NCBI RefSeq assembly: GCF_902459685.1
Contig: NZ_CABPSF010000002.1
Location: 186,001-250,000, forward strand
Source: Pandoraea iniqua
GTDB taxonomy: Bacteria; Pseudomonadota; Gammaproteobacteria; Burkholderiales; Burkholderiaceae
Direction of reading: 5' to 3'
DNA length: 64,000 nt
Below the pieces are notes generated by a model, which saw nothing but the letters and a program-made list of their open reading frames with translations, was not told where the DNA came from and ran no database searches. The position numbers were made by a program, and so were the translations under genes. Shown here piece after piece: positions 9,413 to 17,823 of this stretch; positions within the stretch are counted from its first letter, which is position 1; every line of letters starts with the position of its first letter.

Positions 9413-9504
9413 ATTAGCGTGGACTGTTCGACACCGTAAGAAATTGACGAGAACTCGGAGAACCCAATGTTCGTGGGGGGGGCGGTCAAGCCAGCGGCAC
9501 ATCT

Positions 9505-9813
9505 TCAACCGAACACATATGGGTGCCAGTAACTTCGATCATCGCGAAACCAGTCAGCAAACTCATCCCGATCGAACACGATGAGCTGCGCCATATCCAT
9601 GTCATATCGACGAAACAAGGCCAACAGTTCTCTCACTCCACCTTCATCAATCAGCGATTCATCAATTGAGATGAACAATGTCTTCCCCTGACCCTTGACC
9701 TGATTGATGAAACCTATTCCCTTCAGCCAAGCGAAGAATGCTGACTCATCACCTGAGGAGAGGAACCGCACTCCAGTTGCCCGCAACGCCAAAAAGCCAT
9801 TTTGCTTAGTCAT
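9505..9813 (-). CDS. Small hypothetical protein
   Basis: A 102-residue protein, not recognised. The sequence alternates clear strands and helices (KTLFISIDESL, GVRELLALFRRYDMDMAQLIVFD) and ends in FRDDRSYWHPYVFG. It looks like a folded cytosolic domain with no signal peptide or membrane segment, of a size typical of immunity or antitoxin-like cargo, but no motif fixes a role. ATG 9813 has GAGGGG seven bases upstream; the frame continues to 9993 with Arg-rich, unlikely sequence. It is less GC-rich than its surroundings and lies between the two copies of the tRNA-Leu end, which suggests horizontal arrival. Confidence 0.6.
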   Translation of the reverse strand: MTKQNGFLALRATGVRFLSSGDESAFFAWLKGIGFINQVKGQGKTLFISIDESLIDEGGVRELLALFRRYDMDMAQLIVFDRDEFADWFRDDRSYWHPYVFG

Positions 9814-10167
9814 CTGCGTGCCCCTCGAGGATAAACATGGATGTGCCCTCCGCCGGGCGTTTGCACGTCTCAATGCGGTCCAGCTAGTGCCTCGCCACCG
9901 AGGGCCAGTAGGTGGCCTCGTTTTCTTTTTTGTCCTGTGAGTTCGCTGCGATTGTCTTGAATATTGCGGCGGCGACAAGCCACAGAGCTGCAACCACAGA
10001 GACGCACCCGAACATCAAAGTGGCAGGGTTCTTGGAATGGTCTGATGGCAGTGATCATAGCCGCGATTTCAGGTTCGCTGAAGGCCAGCCAACATGCGGC
10101 ACGTTTGCGCGGTTACGCCAAAATTACGCTAAAACAATCAGGAAAGTCTTGCCAGAACCGGCAGGAG
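9814..10167. other. Gene-free stretch between the small gene and tRNA-Leu
   Basis: No convincing gene is seen here in either direction. The stretch holds an isolated hairpin plus T-run on the plus strand (9899-9931). Short open frames on both strands lack ribosome sites and look like chance. It probably includes the upstream region of the 9505-9813 gene and decayed accessory DNA. Confidence 0.5.
9899..9931 (+). terminator. Orphan terminator-like hairpin
   Basis: CGAGGGCCA pairs with TGGCCTCG (one bulged G) and is followed by TTTTCTTTTTT. No plus-strand gene ends here, so it may be a relic of a lost gene or the end of an unannotated RNA. Confidence 0.5.
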
Positions 10168-10252
10168 TGGTGCCCAGGGCCGGAATCGAACCGGCACGCC
10201 TTGCGGCGGGGGATTTTGAGTCCCCTGCGTCTACCAATTTCACCACCTGGGC
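10168..10252 (-). tRNA. tRNA-Leu (anticodon CAA)
   Basis: On the minus strand the 5' arm GCCCAGG pairs with CCTGGGC at the 3' end, followed by A and an encoded CCA. The anticodon stem GGGGA/TCCCC encloses loop CTCAAAA, giving anticodon CAA, which reads UUG leucine codons. A variable arm (CGCCGCAAGGCG) is present, as expected for a class II tRNA, and the T-loop reads GGTTCGATTCC. The total is 85 bases. Its 3' end faces the accessory patch, and a near-copy of that end lies at 9397. Confidence 0.97.
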
Positions 10253-10328
10253 AGGTGTGCGTTCACCGAACGGTGTCGCAGCGTGATACTCGTCTGGCGG
10301 GCCTGTTCGGCTACCGGACGAAGGCGAG

Positions 10329-10357
10329 ATTATGACCGAATTTTTTGATGTCGACAA
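10329..10357 (-). promoter_or_regulatory. Sigma-70 promoter for tRNA-Leu
   Basis: On the minus strand TTGTCG (10357-10352) and CATAAT (10334-10329) are separated by exactly 17 bases, about 75 bases upstream of the tRNA 5' end. Confidence 0.6.
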
Positions 10358-10374
10358 GCCCATCGATAGTATCA

Positions 10375-10413
10375 AACGCCGGGTCGGATTCTTCGTCGTC
10401 CCGATCCGGCGTT
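10375..10413 (-). terminator. Possible terminator after the beta-hydroxyacid dehydrogenase
   Basis: AACGCCGGGTCGG (10375-10387) pairs with CCGATCCGGCGTT (10401-10413) across 13 positions with one G-U pair. On the minus strand it is followed only by a weak GTTTGAT tail. Confidence 0.45.
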
Positions 10414-10421
10414 CTTCATGC

Positions 10422-11306
10422 TCAATGCAGCTTTTGCTGGCCTTCCAGCACGCGCAGTAACGACGACGTGTCGTCATGCCCCCAGCCGTTTTCCATCAGC
10501 GTCGACAATTGCCCCTTCACCAGCGACAGCGCGGGCAACGCCAGCCCCGCATCCGCCACGGCGTCCAGAATCATCGAGAAGTCCTTGTCGTGCAGCCGCG
10601 CTTCGATGCCGGCCGAGAAGTCCCGGCGCGCCATCTTCGGCCCCATCATGTCCAGCATGCGGCTGCCCGCCAGTCCCTGCGAAATCGCCTCGATGACCTT
10701 GTCCTGATCTACGCCGTTACGCGCAGCAAACAACATCGCCTCGGCGATTCCCTGAATGTTGATGACCTGAACGATCTGATTGCACGCTTTCGCCACCTGA
10801 CCCGCCCCCGTGTCGCCAACGTGCGTGATCGTCGTGCCCAGCGTCGCCAACAAAGGCTTCACCTTCTCGAACGCTTCGCGCGGTGCGCCGACCATGATCG
10901 ACAACGACGCGTCCGCTGCCCGCGACGGCCCACCCGACACGGGCGCATCCACCAACTGAATGCCCTCGCGTGCCAGACGCACCGCCATACGACGGGTGGC
11001 CTCCGCCGAGATCGTGCTGTGGTCGATGCAGATCGTGCCGGGCCGTGCGCCATGAATCACGCCGTCTTCGCCGAGCAGAACCTGCTCGACGTCGTGCGTG
11101 GTCGTCACGTTGGTGATCACGAAGTCGGCTTCCGCCGCTGCCTGAGCCGGACTCGAAAACGCCCGTGCGCCATTCTCAACGTACGCGGCCGCAGCTTCCG
11201 GGCGTCGCGCGTAGACGTGCAACCGATGACCCGCCGCCATCAAATGACGCACCATCTGGCCGCCCATCGCGCCCAGACCAATAAATGCAATGGTGTATGT
11301 CGTCAT
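10422..11306 (-). CDS. Beta-hydroxyacid dehydrogenase (HIBADH/GlxR-type)
   Basis: A 294-residue NAD(P)-dependent oxidoreductase of the 3-hydroxyisobutyrate / tartronate-semialdehyde reductase family. The N-terminal IAFIGLGAMGG is the dinucleotide fold, DAPVSGGPSRA is the substrate-binding signature near residue 120, and GAGQVAKACNQ near residue 170 carries the catalytic Lys. The length is normal for the family. Which small hydroxyacid it uses cannot be told; tartronate semialdehyde or 3-hydroxyisobutyrate are the usual candidates. It starts seven bases after the stop of the binding-protein gene on the same strand, so the pair is probably one operon for import and oxidation of a carboxylic or amino acid compound. 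Confidence 0.88.
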   Translation of the reverse strand: MTTYTIAFIGLGAMGGQMVRHLMAAGHRLHVYARRPEAAAAYVENGARAFSSPAQAAAEADFVITNVTTTHDVEQVLLGEDGVIHGARPGTICIDHSTISAEATRRMAVRLAREGIQLVDAPVSGGPSRAADASLSIMVGAPREAFEKVKPLLATLGTTITHVGDTGAGQVAKACNQIVQVINIQGIAEAMLFAARNGVDQDKVIEAISQGLAGSRMLDMMGPKMARRDFSAGIEARLHDKDFSMILDAVADAGLALPALSLVKGQLSTLMENGWGHDDTSSLLRVLEGQQKLH

Positions 11307-11313
11307 GCCGCGA

Positions 11314-12483
11314 TCAATCCGAGACGTACACGAACTTGCCGTTCTTGATCTGACCCATCACGCCAGCGCGCTGATCCAGACCGACGTGATCGGCCGCGCT
11401 CAGATTCATGATGCCGTTGGGGATCGCCAGGTTGTGCGTCGATTCGAGCGCGTCACGCAATGCCGCACGGAACGCCGGCGTACCCGGCTGCGCCGTCTTG
11501 ACCGCACGCGGCACCGCATCGTTGAGCAGATCCCACACGCCATAAGCATCGGCAGCAAACTGCGTCACCGTATCCACGCCGTATTTCGTCTCGTACTTCT
11601 TCGTGAACGCCAGCGCCGCGGTACGTGCCGGATGCCCAGCGGGCAGCGTCTTCGCGACAACCCCCGGTTGCGTCGGGAACAGCGTGCCTTCGACATCCTT
11701 GCCGCCTACGCGCACGAAGTCATAGGTCGCGATGCCGTGTGTCTGATAAATCTTCCCGGCATACCCGCGCTCTTGCAGCGTGCGCTGCGGCAGCGCCGCA
11801 GGCGTGCCGGAGCCAGCTACCAGAATCGCGTCGGGCTTGGCCGCCATGACCTTGAGCACCTGTCCGGTCACGCTTGTGTCCGTGCGATTGAATCGCTCCT
11901 GCGCCACGATCTTCAGCTTGCGCAACTCGGCAAACTTCGAGAATTCTTTCCACCAGCTCTCGCCGTAAGCATCGGCAAAGCCAATGAACCCAACGGTCTT
12001 GATGCCGTGGTTGGCCATATAACGCGTCATCACGTCGGCCATGGCCGAATCGTTGGCGGCCATCTTGAATGCCCAGCGGCGCTTGGCATCCTGCGGTTCA
12101 ACCGCCACAGCTGACCCGATGAGCGTGATCATCGGCGTGCTGGCTTCCGAAATCGGGTCCAGCATCGCCAAGGCGCTCGGCGTGATGTTCGGGCCAACGA
12201 TGACGTCGACCTTGTTCTCGCTCATGAGCTTGCGGGCATTCTTCACCGCCGTGCCGGGGTCGGAGCCGTCGTCTAAGAAGATGTAATGCGCCTTCTGCCC
12301 CCCGATCTCGTCGGGCCACAACTGCATGGCGTTCTTACTGGCAATACCGATGGCCGCCGCCGGACCGGTAGATGACAGATCGATGCCGACGGTAATGTCG
12401 GCGTGTGCTGCCGTCACCACACCCGTCAGGGTCATGGCGAGTAACACGCCCGACAGGCGAATACCGCGAAGGGGTGAGCGCAT
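11314..12483 (-). CDS. ABC transporter substrate-binding protein (branched-chain amino acid type)
   Basis: A 389-residue periplasmic binding protein of the LivK-like (type I fold) group. The signal peptide MRSPLRGIRLSGVLLAMTLT and following residues end at AHA around residue 28. The mature part starts ITVGIDLSSTGPAA and continues with NAMQLWPDEIGG and DDGSDPGTAVKNARKLMSE, the usual ligand-domain opening of this family. ATG 12483 has AAGGAG five bases upstream; the longer frame to 12570 lies in the promoter region. No permease or ATPase genes are nearby, so it must borrow a transporter encoded elsewhere. It precedes a beta-hydroxyacid dehydrogenase by seven bases. Ligand unknown. Confidence 0.9.
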   Translation of the reverse strand: MRSPLRGIRLSGVLLAMTLTGVVTAAHADITVGIDLSSTGPAAAIGIASKNAMQLWPDEIGGQKAHYIFLDDGSDPGTAVKNARKLMSENKVDVIVGPNITPSALAMLDPISEASTPMITLIGSAVAVEPQDAKRRWAFKMAANDSAMADVMTRYMANHGIKTVGFIGFADAYGESWWKEFSKFAELRKLKIVAQERFNRTDTSVTGQVLKVMAAKPDAILVAGSGTPAALPQRTLQERGYAGKIYQTHGIATYDFVRVGGKDVEGTLFPTQPGVVAKTLPAGHPARTAALAFTKKYETKYGVDTVTQFAADAYGVWDLLNDAVPRAVKTAQPGTPAFRAALRDALESTHNLAIPNGIMNLSAADHVGLDQRAGVMGQIKNGKFVYVSD

Positions 12484-12566
12484 GGGGTCTCCTTTTGGTC
12501 GAATCACGCAAGGATACCGTACGCCGCGAGCCGCGCAAACGCTGTCAAAAGACCGGCTTGCGAGCC

Positions 12567-12604
12567 ACATAAAACAAAGGCGCTGCTATTGGATAGCAGC
12601 GCCT
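12567..12604 (-). terminator. Rho-independent terminator of cysB
   Basis: A perfect 12-bp stem (12578-12589 with 12593-12604, loop of three) is followed on the minus strand by TTTGTTTTATG. It separates cysB from the binding-protein operon. Confidence 0.85.
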
Positions 12605-12648
12605 GATGATCGGGAGGGGGATGGCCTGAACGGGGCCATCCCGCAACG

Positions 12649-13590
12649 TCAGAGCTCGTAGCTTTCGTGCTCGCCGCGCAAGGCCTGTTCGACCAGCTTG
12701 CGTGTGAGAATCGGCGACAGCAGCTCGACCATCGTATACACATAGCCGCGCAGGTAGGCGCCTTGCTTGAGCGCCACACGGGTGACGTTCGTGCCGAACA
12801 GATGCCCGACCTGAAGCGCGCGGAGATTGCGATCGCGCTCGGGGTCGAACGCCACGCCCGCCAGAATACCCACGCCGAGCCCCAGTTCCACGTACGTCTT
12901 GATGACGTCCGCGTCGATGGCTTCGAGCACGATATCCGGCTGCACATGACGCAGCGCAAACGCCTGATCGATCTTGGCGCGCCCGGCGAACTGCGGGTCG
13001 TAAGTGATCAGCGGGTACTTCGCCAGATCCTCGATGCCAACCGACGACAACTGCAACAGCGGATGGTCAGGCGGCACCACGGCCACGTGCTGCCACTGAT
13101 AGCACGGCAGCGAGACCAGATCCTTGTAGCCCGCGATGGCTTCCGTCGCGATGGCCAGATCGGCCTGATCGTGCAGCACCATCTCGGCGATCTGCGTCGG
13201 ACTGCCTTGCAAGATCGACAGACGCACCTTCGGGTAACGGCGCTTGAACTCGGCCACCGCGTGCGGCAGCGAATAGCGCGCCTGCGTGTGGGTCGTCGCA
13301 ATGGTCAGGTTGCCCTGATCCTGTGCGGCGTAGTCCTTGCCGATGCGCTTGAGGCTTTCGACCTCGAGCAAGATCCGCTCGATGGACTCGAAAATGATGC
13401 GCCCCGGCTCCGTCAGATTACGGACGCGCTTGCCATGACGGGCAAAGATGTCGACACCCAGCTCTTCTTCTAGCTCGATGATCGCCTTTGAAACCCCCGG
13501 CTGGGAGGTGAACAGCGCTTTGGCCGCTTCCGTCAGATTGAAGTTCTGACGAACGGCTTCGCGCACAAAACGGAACTGGTGCAGGTTCAT
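12649..13590 (-). CDS. cysB: CysB-type LysR regulator of sulfur assimilation
   Basis: A 313-residue LysR regulator matching CysB in length and sequence. The N-terminal HTH reads MNLHQFRFVREAVRQNFNLT then EAAKALFTSQPGVSKAI, characteristic of CysB/Cbl rather than other LysR proteins. The rest is the effector domain that binds O-acetylserine/N-acetylserine (or sulfate and thiosulfate as anti-inducers) in studied CysB proteins. ATG 13590 is the conserved start; the frame runs on to 13698 but the extra residues fall in the AT-rich promoter. It is divergent from the tauE-cysHDN-cobA operon across about 130 bp, which fits direct control of that operon, and it ends at a strong terminator. Confidence 0.95.
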   Translation of the reverse strand: MNLHQFRFVREAVRQNFNLTEAAKALFTSQPGVSKAIIELEEELGVDIFARHGKRVRNLTEPGRIIFESIERILLEVESLKRIGKDYAAQDQGNLTIATTHTQARYSLPHAVAEFKRRYPKVRLSILQGSPTQIAEMVLHDQADLAIATEAIAGYKDLVSLPCYQWQHVAVVPPDHPLLQLSSVGIEDLAKYPLITYDPQFAGRAKIDQAFALRHVQPDIVLEAIDADVIKTYVELGLGVGILAGVAFDPERDRNLRALQVGHLFGTNVTRVALKQGAYLRGYVYTMVELLSPILTRKLVEQALRGEHESYEL

Positions 13591-13722
13591 TTGTATAACT
13601 TTAGAAAATATACAAACAATTTTTAATTCGTTTGAAGTATATAGCGTTTTCATTACAGTGGGTGCCACTGTTTCGATAACGTTATTCCTTTCAGTCATTT
13701 AGACCCATCAGGAACGTCATAC
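13591..13722. promoter_or_regulatory. AT-rich divergent control region, cysB / tauE-cysHDN
   Basis: These 132 bases are strikingly AT-rich against their surroundings (for example TTGTATAACTTTAGAAAATA near 13592) and contain an inverted repeat CAGTGGGTGCCACTG. CysB sites are long and degenerate, so I cannot place one exactly, but location and composition fit a CysB-bound divergent promoter. Confidence 0.5.
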
Positions 13723-14499
13723 ATGTCGCTGTGGCTCGAACCCATTTCCGGATTTGGCGTCGGCCTGCTGGTCGGCCTGACCGGGGTGGGCGGCGGCTCG
13801 CTGAAGACGCCTCTGCTGACGCTCCTGCTGGGTTACGCGGCGCCGGTCGCCGTGGGCACCGATCTGGCGTTTGCCGCCGTCACCAAGAGTTTCGGCACGG
13901 TGGCGCACCGCTCGCACGGCCATGTGAAGTGGCACATCGTGCGGCGCCTCACGCTCGGCGCGCTGCCGGCGGCGCTGGTGACCATTCTCGGGCTGAAGCG
14001 CCTTGGCGGCATCGATGACAACGCCTTGCACGTCATCAAACTGACGATTGCAGCCTCGGTGCTGCTCACGGTGCTCTCGCTCCTGTTTCGCGCCAAGTTG
14101 CTGGCGGCCCTGCGGGCGCACCCGAACTGGCAGCTGACGGGCCGCACGCAGACGATTGCCACGGTACTCGTTGGCGCGGTCATCGGTGTGCTCGTGACGA
14201 TTTCCTCGATTGGCGCCGGTGCCGTGGGCGCGACGCTGATCCTGATGCTGTACCCCCAGTTGGAACCGGCGGAAGTCGCCGGTACGGATATCGCCTACGC
14301 GGTGCCGCTCACGGCAATTGCGGCGCTGGGCCATATCTGGCTCGAGACGGTGCACTGGGCACTGCTCGGCAGTTTGTTGATCGGCTCGCTGCCAGGGATC
14401 TGGCTGGGCGCGAAGCTGACCCGCCATTTGCCCGAGCGCATCGTGCGCGGGGCGCTGGCGGCCACGCTCACGCTCGCGGCAGTCAAGCTGGTCGGCTGA
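13723..14499 (+). CDS. TauE/SafE-family sulfite (organosulfonate) exporter
   Basis: A 258-residue integral membrane protein with about seven or eight hydrophobic helices and the two-repeat layout of the TauE/SafE family: GVGLLVGLTGVGGGSLKTPL in the first half and a related GVLVTISSIGAGAVGATLI in the second. Members export sulfite, sulfolactate or related anions, or import sulfur compounds. It is the first gene of the sulfate-assimilation operon, 30 bp before cysH. Position favours moving sulfite or another inorganic sulfur anion and regulation by CysB. A ribosome site (AGGAA) precedes ATG 13723. Confidence 0.85.
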   Translation: MSLWLEPISGFGVGLLVGLTGVGGGSLKTPLLTLLLGYAAPVAVGTDLAFAAVTKSFGTVAHRSHGHVKWHIVRRLTLGALPAALVTILGLKRLGGIDDNALHVIKLTIAASVLLTVLSLLFRAKLLAALRAHPNWQLTGRTQTIATVLVGAVIGVLVTISSIGAGAVGATLILMLYPQLEPAEVAGTDIAYAVPLTAIAALGHIWLETVHWALLGSLLIGSLPGIWLGAKLTRHLPERIVRGALAATLTLAAVKLVG

Positions 14500-14528
14500 C
14501 ACCCCACACAAAACAAGGAGTTCGCGAC

Positions 14529-15350
14529 ATGCGAAACGAATCCCGTTGGCAGCCGGCGGTGTCTGCATCGTCAATGTCGCCCGCTGCCCCGGCTGCCGTG
14601 CCGTCGAGCGTCGCGCACGCCGAGCATCTGGACGCGGCGCTGCTCGACGACATGGAGGCCGTGCTGGCCGAGCGTCTGGCGCGTATCGCCTCGCTGCATC
14701 GCAACGTGAAGTTTGCGAGCAGTCTGGCCGCCGAAGACATGCTGATTACGCACGTCATCCTGCGCCAGCAACTGCCGATCACGATCTTTTCGCTCAACAC
14801 CGGCCGTCTGCACGACGAGACCGTCGGCATGATCGACAAGATCAAGGCGCGCTACGGCTACGACGTGGTGCAGTACACGCCGCAGCCCGATGCGGTCGAG
14901 AAATACGTCAGCGAGCACGGTGCCAACGCCTTCTATGAAAGCGTGGACCTGCGCAAAGCCTGCTGCCAGATTCGCAAGGTCGAGCCGCTCGGCCGTGCGT
15001 TGGCGGATGCGGACGCGTGGCTCACGGGCCAGCGTCGCGAGCAGTCGGTGACGCGTGGCGAACTGGCATTCGCCGAGCAAGACGAGGCACGCGGTATCGC
15101 CAAGTACAACCCGTTGTTCGACTGGACGGAAGCGCAGGTGTGGGCGTACCTCACCGCGCGCGATGTGCCGGTCAACCCGCTGCATGCACGCGGCTACCCG
15201 AGCATCGGGTGCGAACCGTGTACCCGCGCGATCCGCCCCGGTGAAGACAGCCGAGCGGGCCGCTGGTGGTGGGAGTCGCGCGACAGCAAGGAATGCGGGC
15301 TGCACGCGGGCAACCTGAGCAAGATCCCGGTCTCGGTGCAGTCGAACTGA
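14529..15350 (+). CDS. cysH: Assimilatory phosphoadenylyl/adenylyl-sulfate reductase
   Basis: A 273-residue PAPS/APS reductase that reduces activated sulfate to sulfite with thioredoxin. It has the PP-loop region (KFASSLAAEDMLITHVIL), LDH-like residues and the catalytic ECGLHAG near the C-terminus. It also has the Cys pairs KACCQIRK (about residues 146-147) and GCEPCTRAI (about 232-235) that hold a [4Fe-4S] cluster; these mark the bacterial APS-reducing branch rather than E. coli-type PAPS reductase. This agrees with the absence of a CysC kinase in the cluster. AAGGAG lies eight bases before ATG 14529. It is followed by cysD and cysN. Confidence 0.95.
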   Translation: MRNESRWQPAVSASSMSPAAPAAVPSSVAHAEHLDAALLDDMEAVLAERLARIASLHRNVKFASSLAAEDMLITHVILRQQLPITIFSLNTGRLHDETVGMIDKIKARYGYDVVQYTPQPDAVEKYVSEHGANAFYESVDLRKACCQIRKVEPLGRALADADAWLTGQRREQSVTRGELAFAEQDEARGIAKYNPLFDWTEAQVWAYLTARDVPVNPLHARGYPSIGCEPCTRAIRPGEDSRAGRWWWESRDSKECGLHAGNLSKIPVSVQSN

Positions 15351-15464
15351 CGCGCACGCGACAGACCAACAACACCATGCGATGCGACGCCGCGCTTCAC
15401 GAATAAGCCGCAAGCGACGCATCGAAGCAAAACGAATCACGGAATCGTCAAGGAAGGGAACACT

Positions 15465-16412
15465 ATGGGTGCGATGCACGAAGTCGCGCAGGCCAGCGGC
15501 GCGCGGATGGATCATCTGGACTGGCTGGAAGCGGAATCGATGTACATCCTGCGCGAAGTCGTGGCCGAGTGCCGCAAGCCCGCGCTGCTGTTCTCGGGCG
15601 GCAAGGATTCTGTCGTGGTGCTGCACCTCGCGCTCAAAGCCTTCGGTCTCGGCCCGAACCGCAAGACGGTGTTGCCGTTCCCGCTCGTGCATATCGACAC
15701 CGGTCATAACTACCCGGAAGTCATCGAGTTTCGCGACCGTCATGCCAAGGCACTCGGCGCCGAACTGATCGTCGGTCACGTGGAAGATTCGATCCAGCGC
15801 GGCACCGTGCGTCTGCGTCGCGAAACCGATTCGCGCAACGCTGCGCAGGCGGTCACGCTGCTCGAGACGATTGCCGAACACGGCTTCGACGCGATGATCG
15901 GCGGCGCACGCCGCGACGAAGAGAAGGCCCGTGCGAAAGAGCGCATCTTCTCGTTCCGCGACGAATTCGGCCAGTGGGACCCGAAGGCGCAGCGCCCGGA
16001 ACTGTGGCACCTGTTCAACGCACGTCTGCACAATGGCGAGCACCTGCGCGTGTTCCCGATTTCGAACTGGACCGAACTCGACGTGTGGCAATACATCGCC
16101 CGCGAGAATCTGGATCTGCCGTCGATCTACTACGCGCATGAGCGCGAGATCGTGCGCCGCAACGGCTTGCTGGTGCCGGTGACGCCGCTCACGCCGAAGC
16201 AGAACGATGAGTCGAGCGAGTTGGCGTCGGTGCGTTTTCGCACGGTCGGCGACATCAGCTGCACGTGCCCGGTGGCCAGCGTCGCCGCCAGCCCGGTGGA
16301 AATCATCGCCGAGACGGCCGTGACCGATATCACCGAGCGCGGCGCCACGCGCATGGACGATCAGGCGTCCGAGGCGGCGATGGAGCAGCGCAAGAAACAG
16401 GGTTACTTCTAA
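15465..16412 (+). CDS. cysD: Sulfate adenylyltransferase subunit 2
   Basis: A 315-residue ATP-sulfurylase catalytic subunit that forms APS from ATP and sulfate, driven by GTP hydrolysis in CysN. It shows the PP-loop LLFSGGKDSVVVLHLALKAF at about residues 43-62, the RRDEEKARAKERIFSFRDEF segment, and the C-terminal end RKKQGYF, all typical of CysD. Slightly longer than E. coli CysD (302 residues) because of an N-terminal extension. A strong ribosome site (AAGGAAGGG) precedes the ATG at 15465. It sits between cysH and cysN in the CysB-type operon. Confidence 0.97.
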   Translation: MGAMHEVAQASGARMDHLDWLEAESMYILREVVAECRKPALLFSGGKDSVVVLHLALKAFGLGPNRKTVLPFPLVHIDTGHNYPEVIEFRDRHAKALGAELIVGHVEDSIQRGTVRLRRETDSRNAAQAVTLLETIAEHGFDAMIGGARRDEEKARAKERIFSFRDEFGQWDPKAQRPELWHLFNARLHNGEHLRVFPISNWTELDVWQYIARENLDLPSIYYAHEREIVRRNGLLVPVTPLTPKQNDESSELASVRFRTVGDISCTCPVASVAASPVEIIAETAVTDITERGATRMDDQASEAAMEQRKKQGYF

Positions 16413-16521
16413 GTCGCACGATAGAAAACCCGGCTTTTCGAGCTAACAGAAATACGGCCCGCCGGCGCGCGCAGCAGATTGCGCGCAAGCGCCGGGGCCA
16501 CGGATTCGAGTGGATTTGACC

Positions 16522-17823
16522 ATGAGCCTCACCCCTCACCAAGAAGATCTCGGCGTACTGCGCTTCATCACGGCAGGCAGCGTCGACGACGGCAAAAGCA
16601 CGCTGATCGGCCGCCTGCTGTACGACAGCAAGGCCGTGTTGACGGACCAGCTTTCGGCCCTCGCACGTGCCAAGCACAAGCGCACGGCCGGCGAAGATAT
16701 CGACTTCTCGCTGCTCACCGACGGCCTCGAAGCCGAGCGCGAGCAGGGCATCACCATTGACGTGGCGTATCGCTACTTCACGACGGCGCGCCGCAAGTTC
16801 ATCATCGCGGACACGCCGGGTCACGAGCAATACACGCGCAACATGGTTACCGGTGCGTCGACGGCTCACGCCGCCATCATTCTGGTCGATGCCACACGCG
16901 TGACCGAAGTCGATGGCCGGACCGAGTTGCTCGCACAGACCAAGCGTCACAGTGCCATCGTCAAGCTGCTGGGCCTGCAACACGTGATCGTCGCCATCAA
17001 CAAGATGGATCTGGTCGATTACAGCGAAGCCACGTTCGACGCGATTCGTGCCGCCTATCTGGAACTGGCGCATCGCCTCGGTTTGCAAGACGTGCGTTTC
17101 GTACCGGTGTCGGCGCTCAAGGGCGACAACATCGTGCTGGCCAGCGAGCGTATGCCTTGGTATCAGGACGAGCCGCTGCTCGACGTGCTTGAATCGCTGC
17201 CGGTGGCGCAGACGGGCGGCGAACTGCGTTTCCCGGTGCAATTGGTGGCACGTCAGGATGGCTCGCACGCCGATGACTTCCGGGGCTACATGGGCCGCGT
17301 GGAATCGGGTTCGGTGCGCGTCGGCCAAGCGCTGCGCGTACTGCCCGCCGGGCGCGATGCGACGGTCGCCGAGATTGTCGGCCCGCGCGGTCTGCTCGAA
17401 GAAGCGTTTGCCGGCCAGTGCGTGACGATTCGTCTGGCGGAAGATGTGGACGTCTCGCGCGGTGACACGTTCGTCACGGCCGAGTCGGCCCTGCAACCGT
17501 CGCGCAAACTGTCCGCCGATGTGTGCTGGTTCGATGAAGACGCGTTGGCACCCCAGCGCAAGTACGTGCTCAAGCAAGCGACGAGCTCGGTGTACGTGAA
17601 AATCGGCAGCGTGGATACGGTGCTCGACGTCACGACGCTGCTGCATGGCACGGACAAGACCACGCTCGCGATGAACGACATCGGCCGCGTGCAGTTGAGC
17701 CTGCAAAAGCCACTCGCCGCCGATACGTATGACGCGAACCCGGCCACGGGCGCCTTCGTGCTGATCGACGAAGCGACGCATCACACGGTGGCTGCGGGCA
17801 TGATCCGATCGCTGGCGGCGTAA
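16522..17823 (+). CDS. cysN: Sulfate adenylyltransferase subunit 1 (GTPase)
   Basis: A 433-residue EF-Tu-like GTPase that couples GTP hydrolysis to APS synthesis by CysD. The G1 motif is GSVDDGKST, G3 is DTPGHEQYTRNM, and G4 is NKMD in VIVAINKMDLVDYSEA; EF-Tu-like beta-barrel domains follow. The length matches stand-alone CysN, with no CysC (APS kinase) fusion, consistent with an APS-reducing CysH. ATG 16522 is preferred because GAGTGG lies about eight bases upstream; an in-frame GTG at 16510 is the alternative. Confidence 0.96.
   Translation: MSLTPHQEDLGVLRFITAGSVDDGKSTLIGRLLYDSKAVLTDQLSALARAKHKRTAGEDIDFSLLTDGLEAEREQGITIDVAYRYFTTARRKFIIADTPGHEQYTRNMVTGASTAHAAIILVDATRVTEVDGRTELLAQTKRHSAIVKLLGLQHVIVAINKMDLVDYSEATFDAIRAAYLELAHRLGLQDVRFVPVSALKGDNIVLASERMPWYQDEPLLDVLESLPVAQTGGELRFPVQLVARQDGSHADDFRGYMGRVESGSVRVGQALRVLPAGRDATVAEIVGPRGLLEEAFAGQCVTIRLAEDVDVSRGDTFVTAESALQPSRKLSADVCWFDEDALAPQRKYVLKQATSSVYVKIGSVDTVLDVTTLLHGTDKTTLAMNDIGRVQLSLQKPLAADTYDANPATGAFVLIDEATHHTVAAGMIRSLAA

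Noticed and set aside
9704-9940. Plus-strand 78-residue frame in the accessory patch, ending close to the orphan terminator
   Set aside because: It is antisense to the 9505-9813 gene, which has a good ribosome site, and ends in a low-complexity Phe-rich tail. Kept only as a reason to check the orphan terminator.
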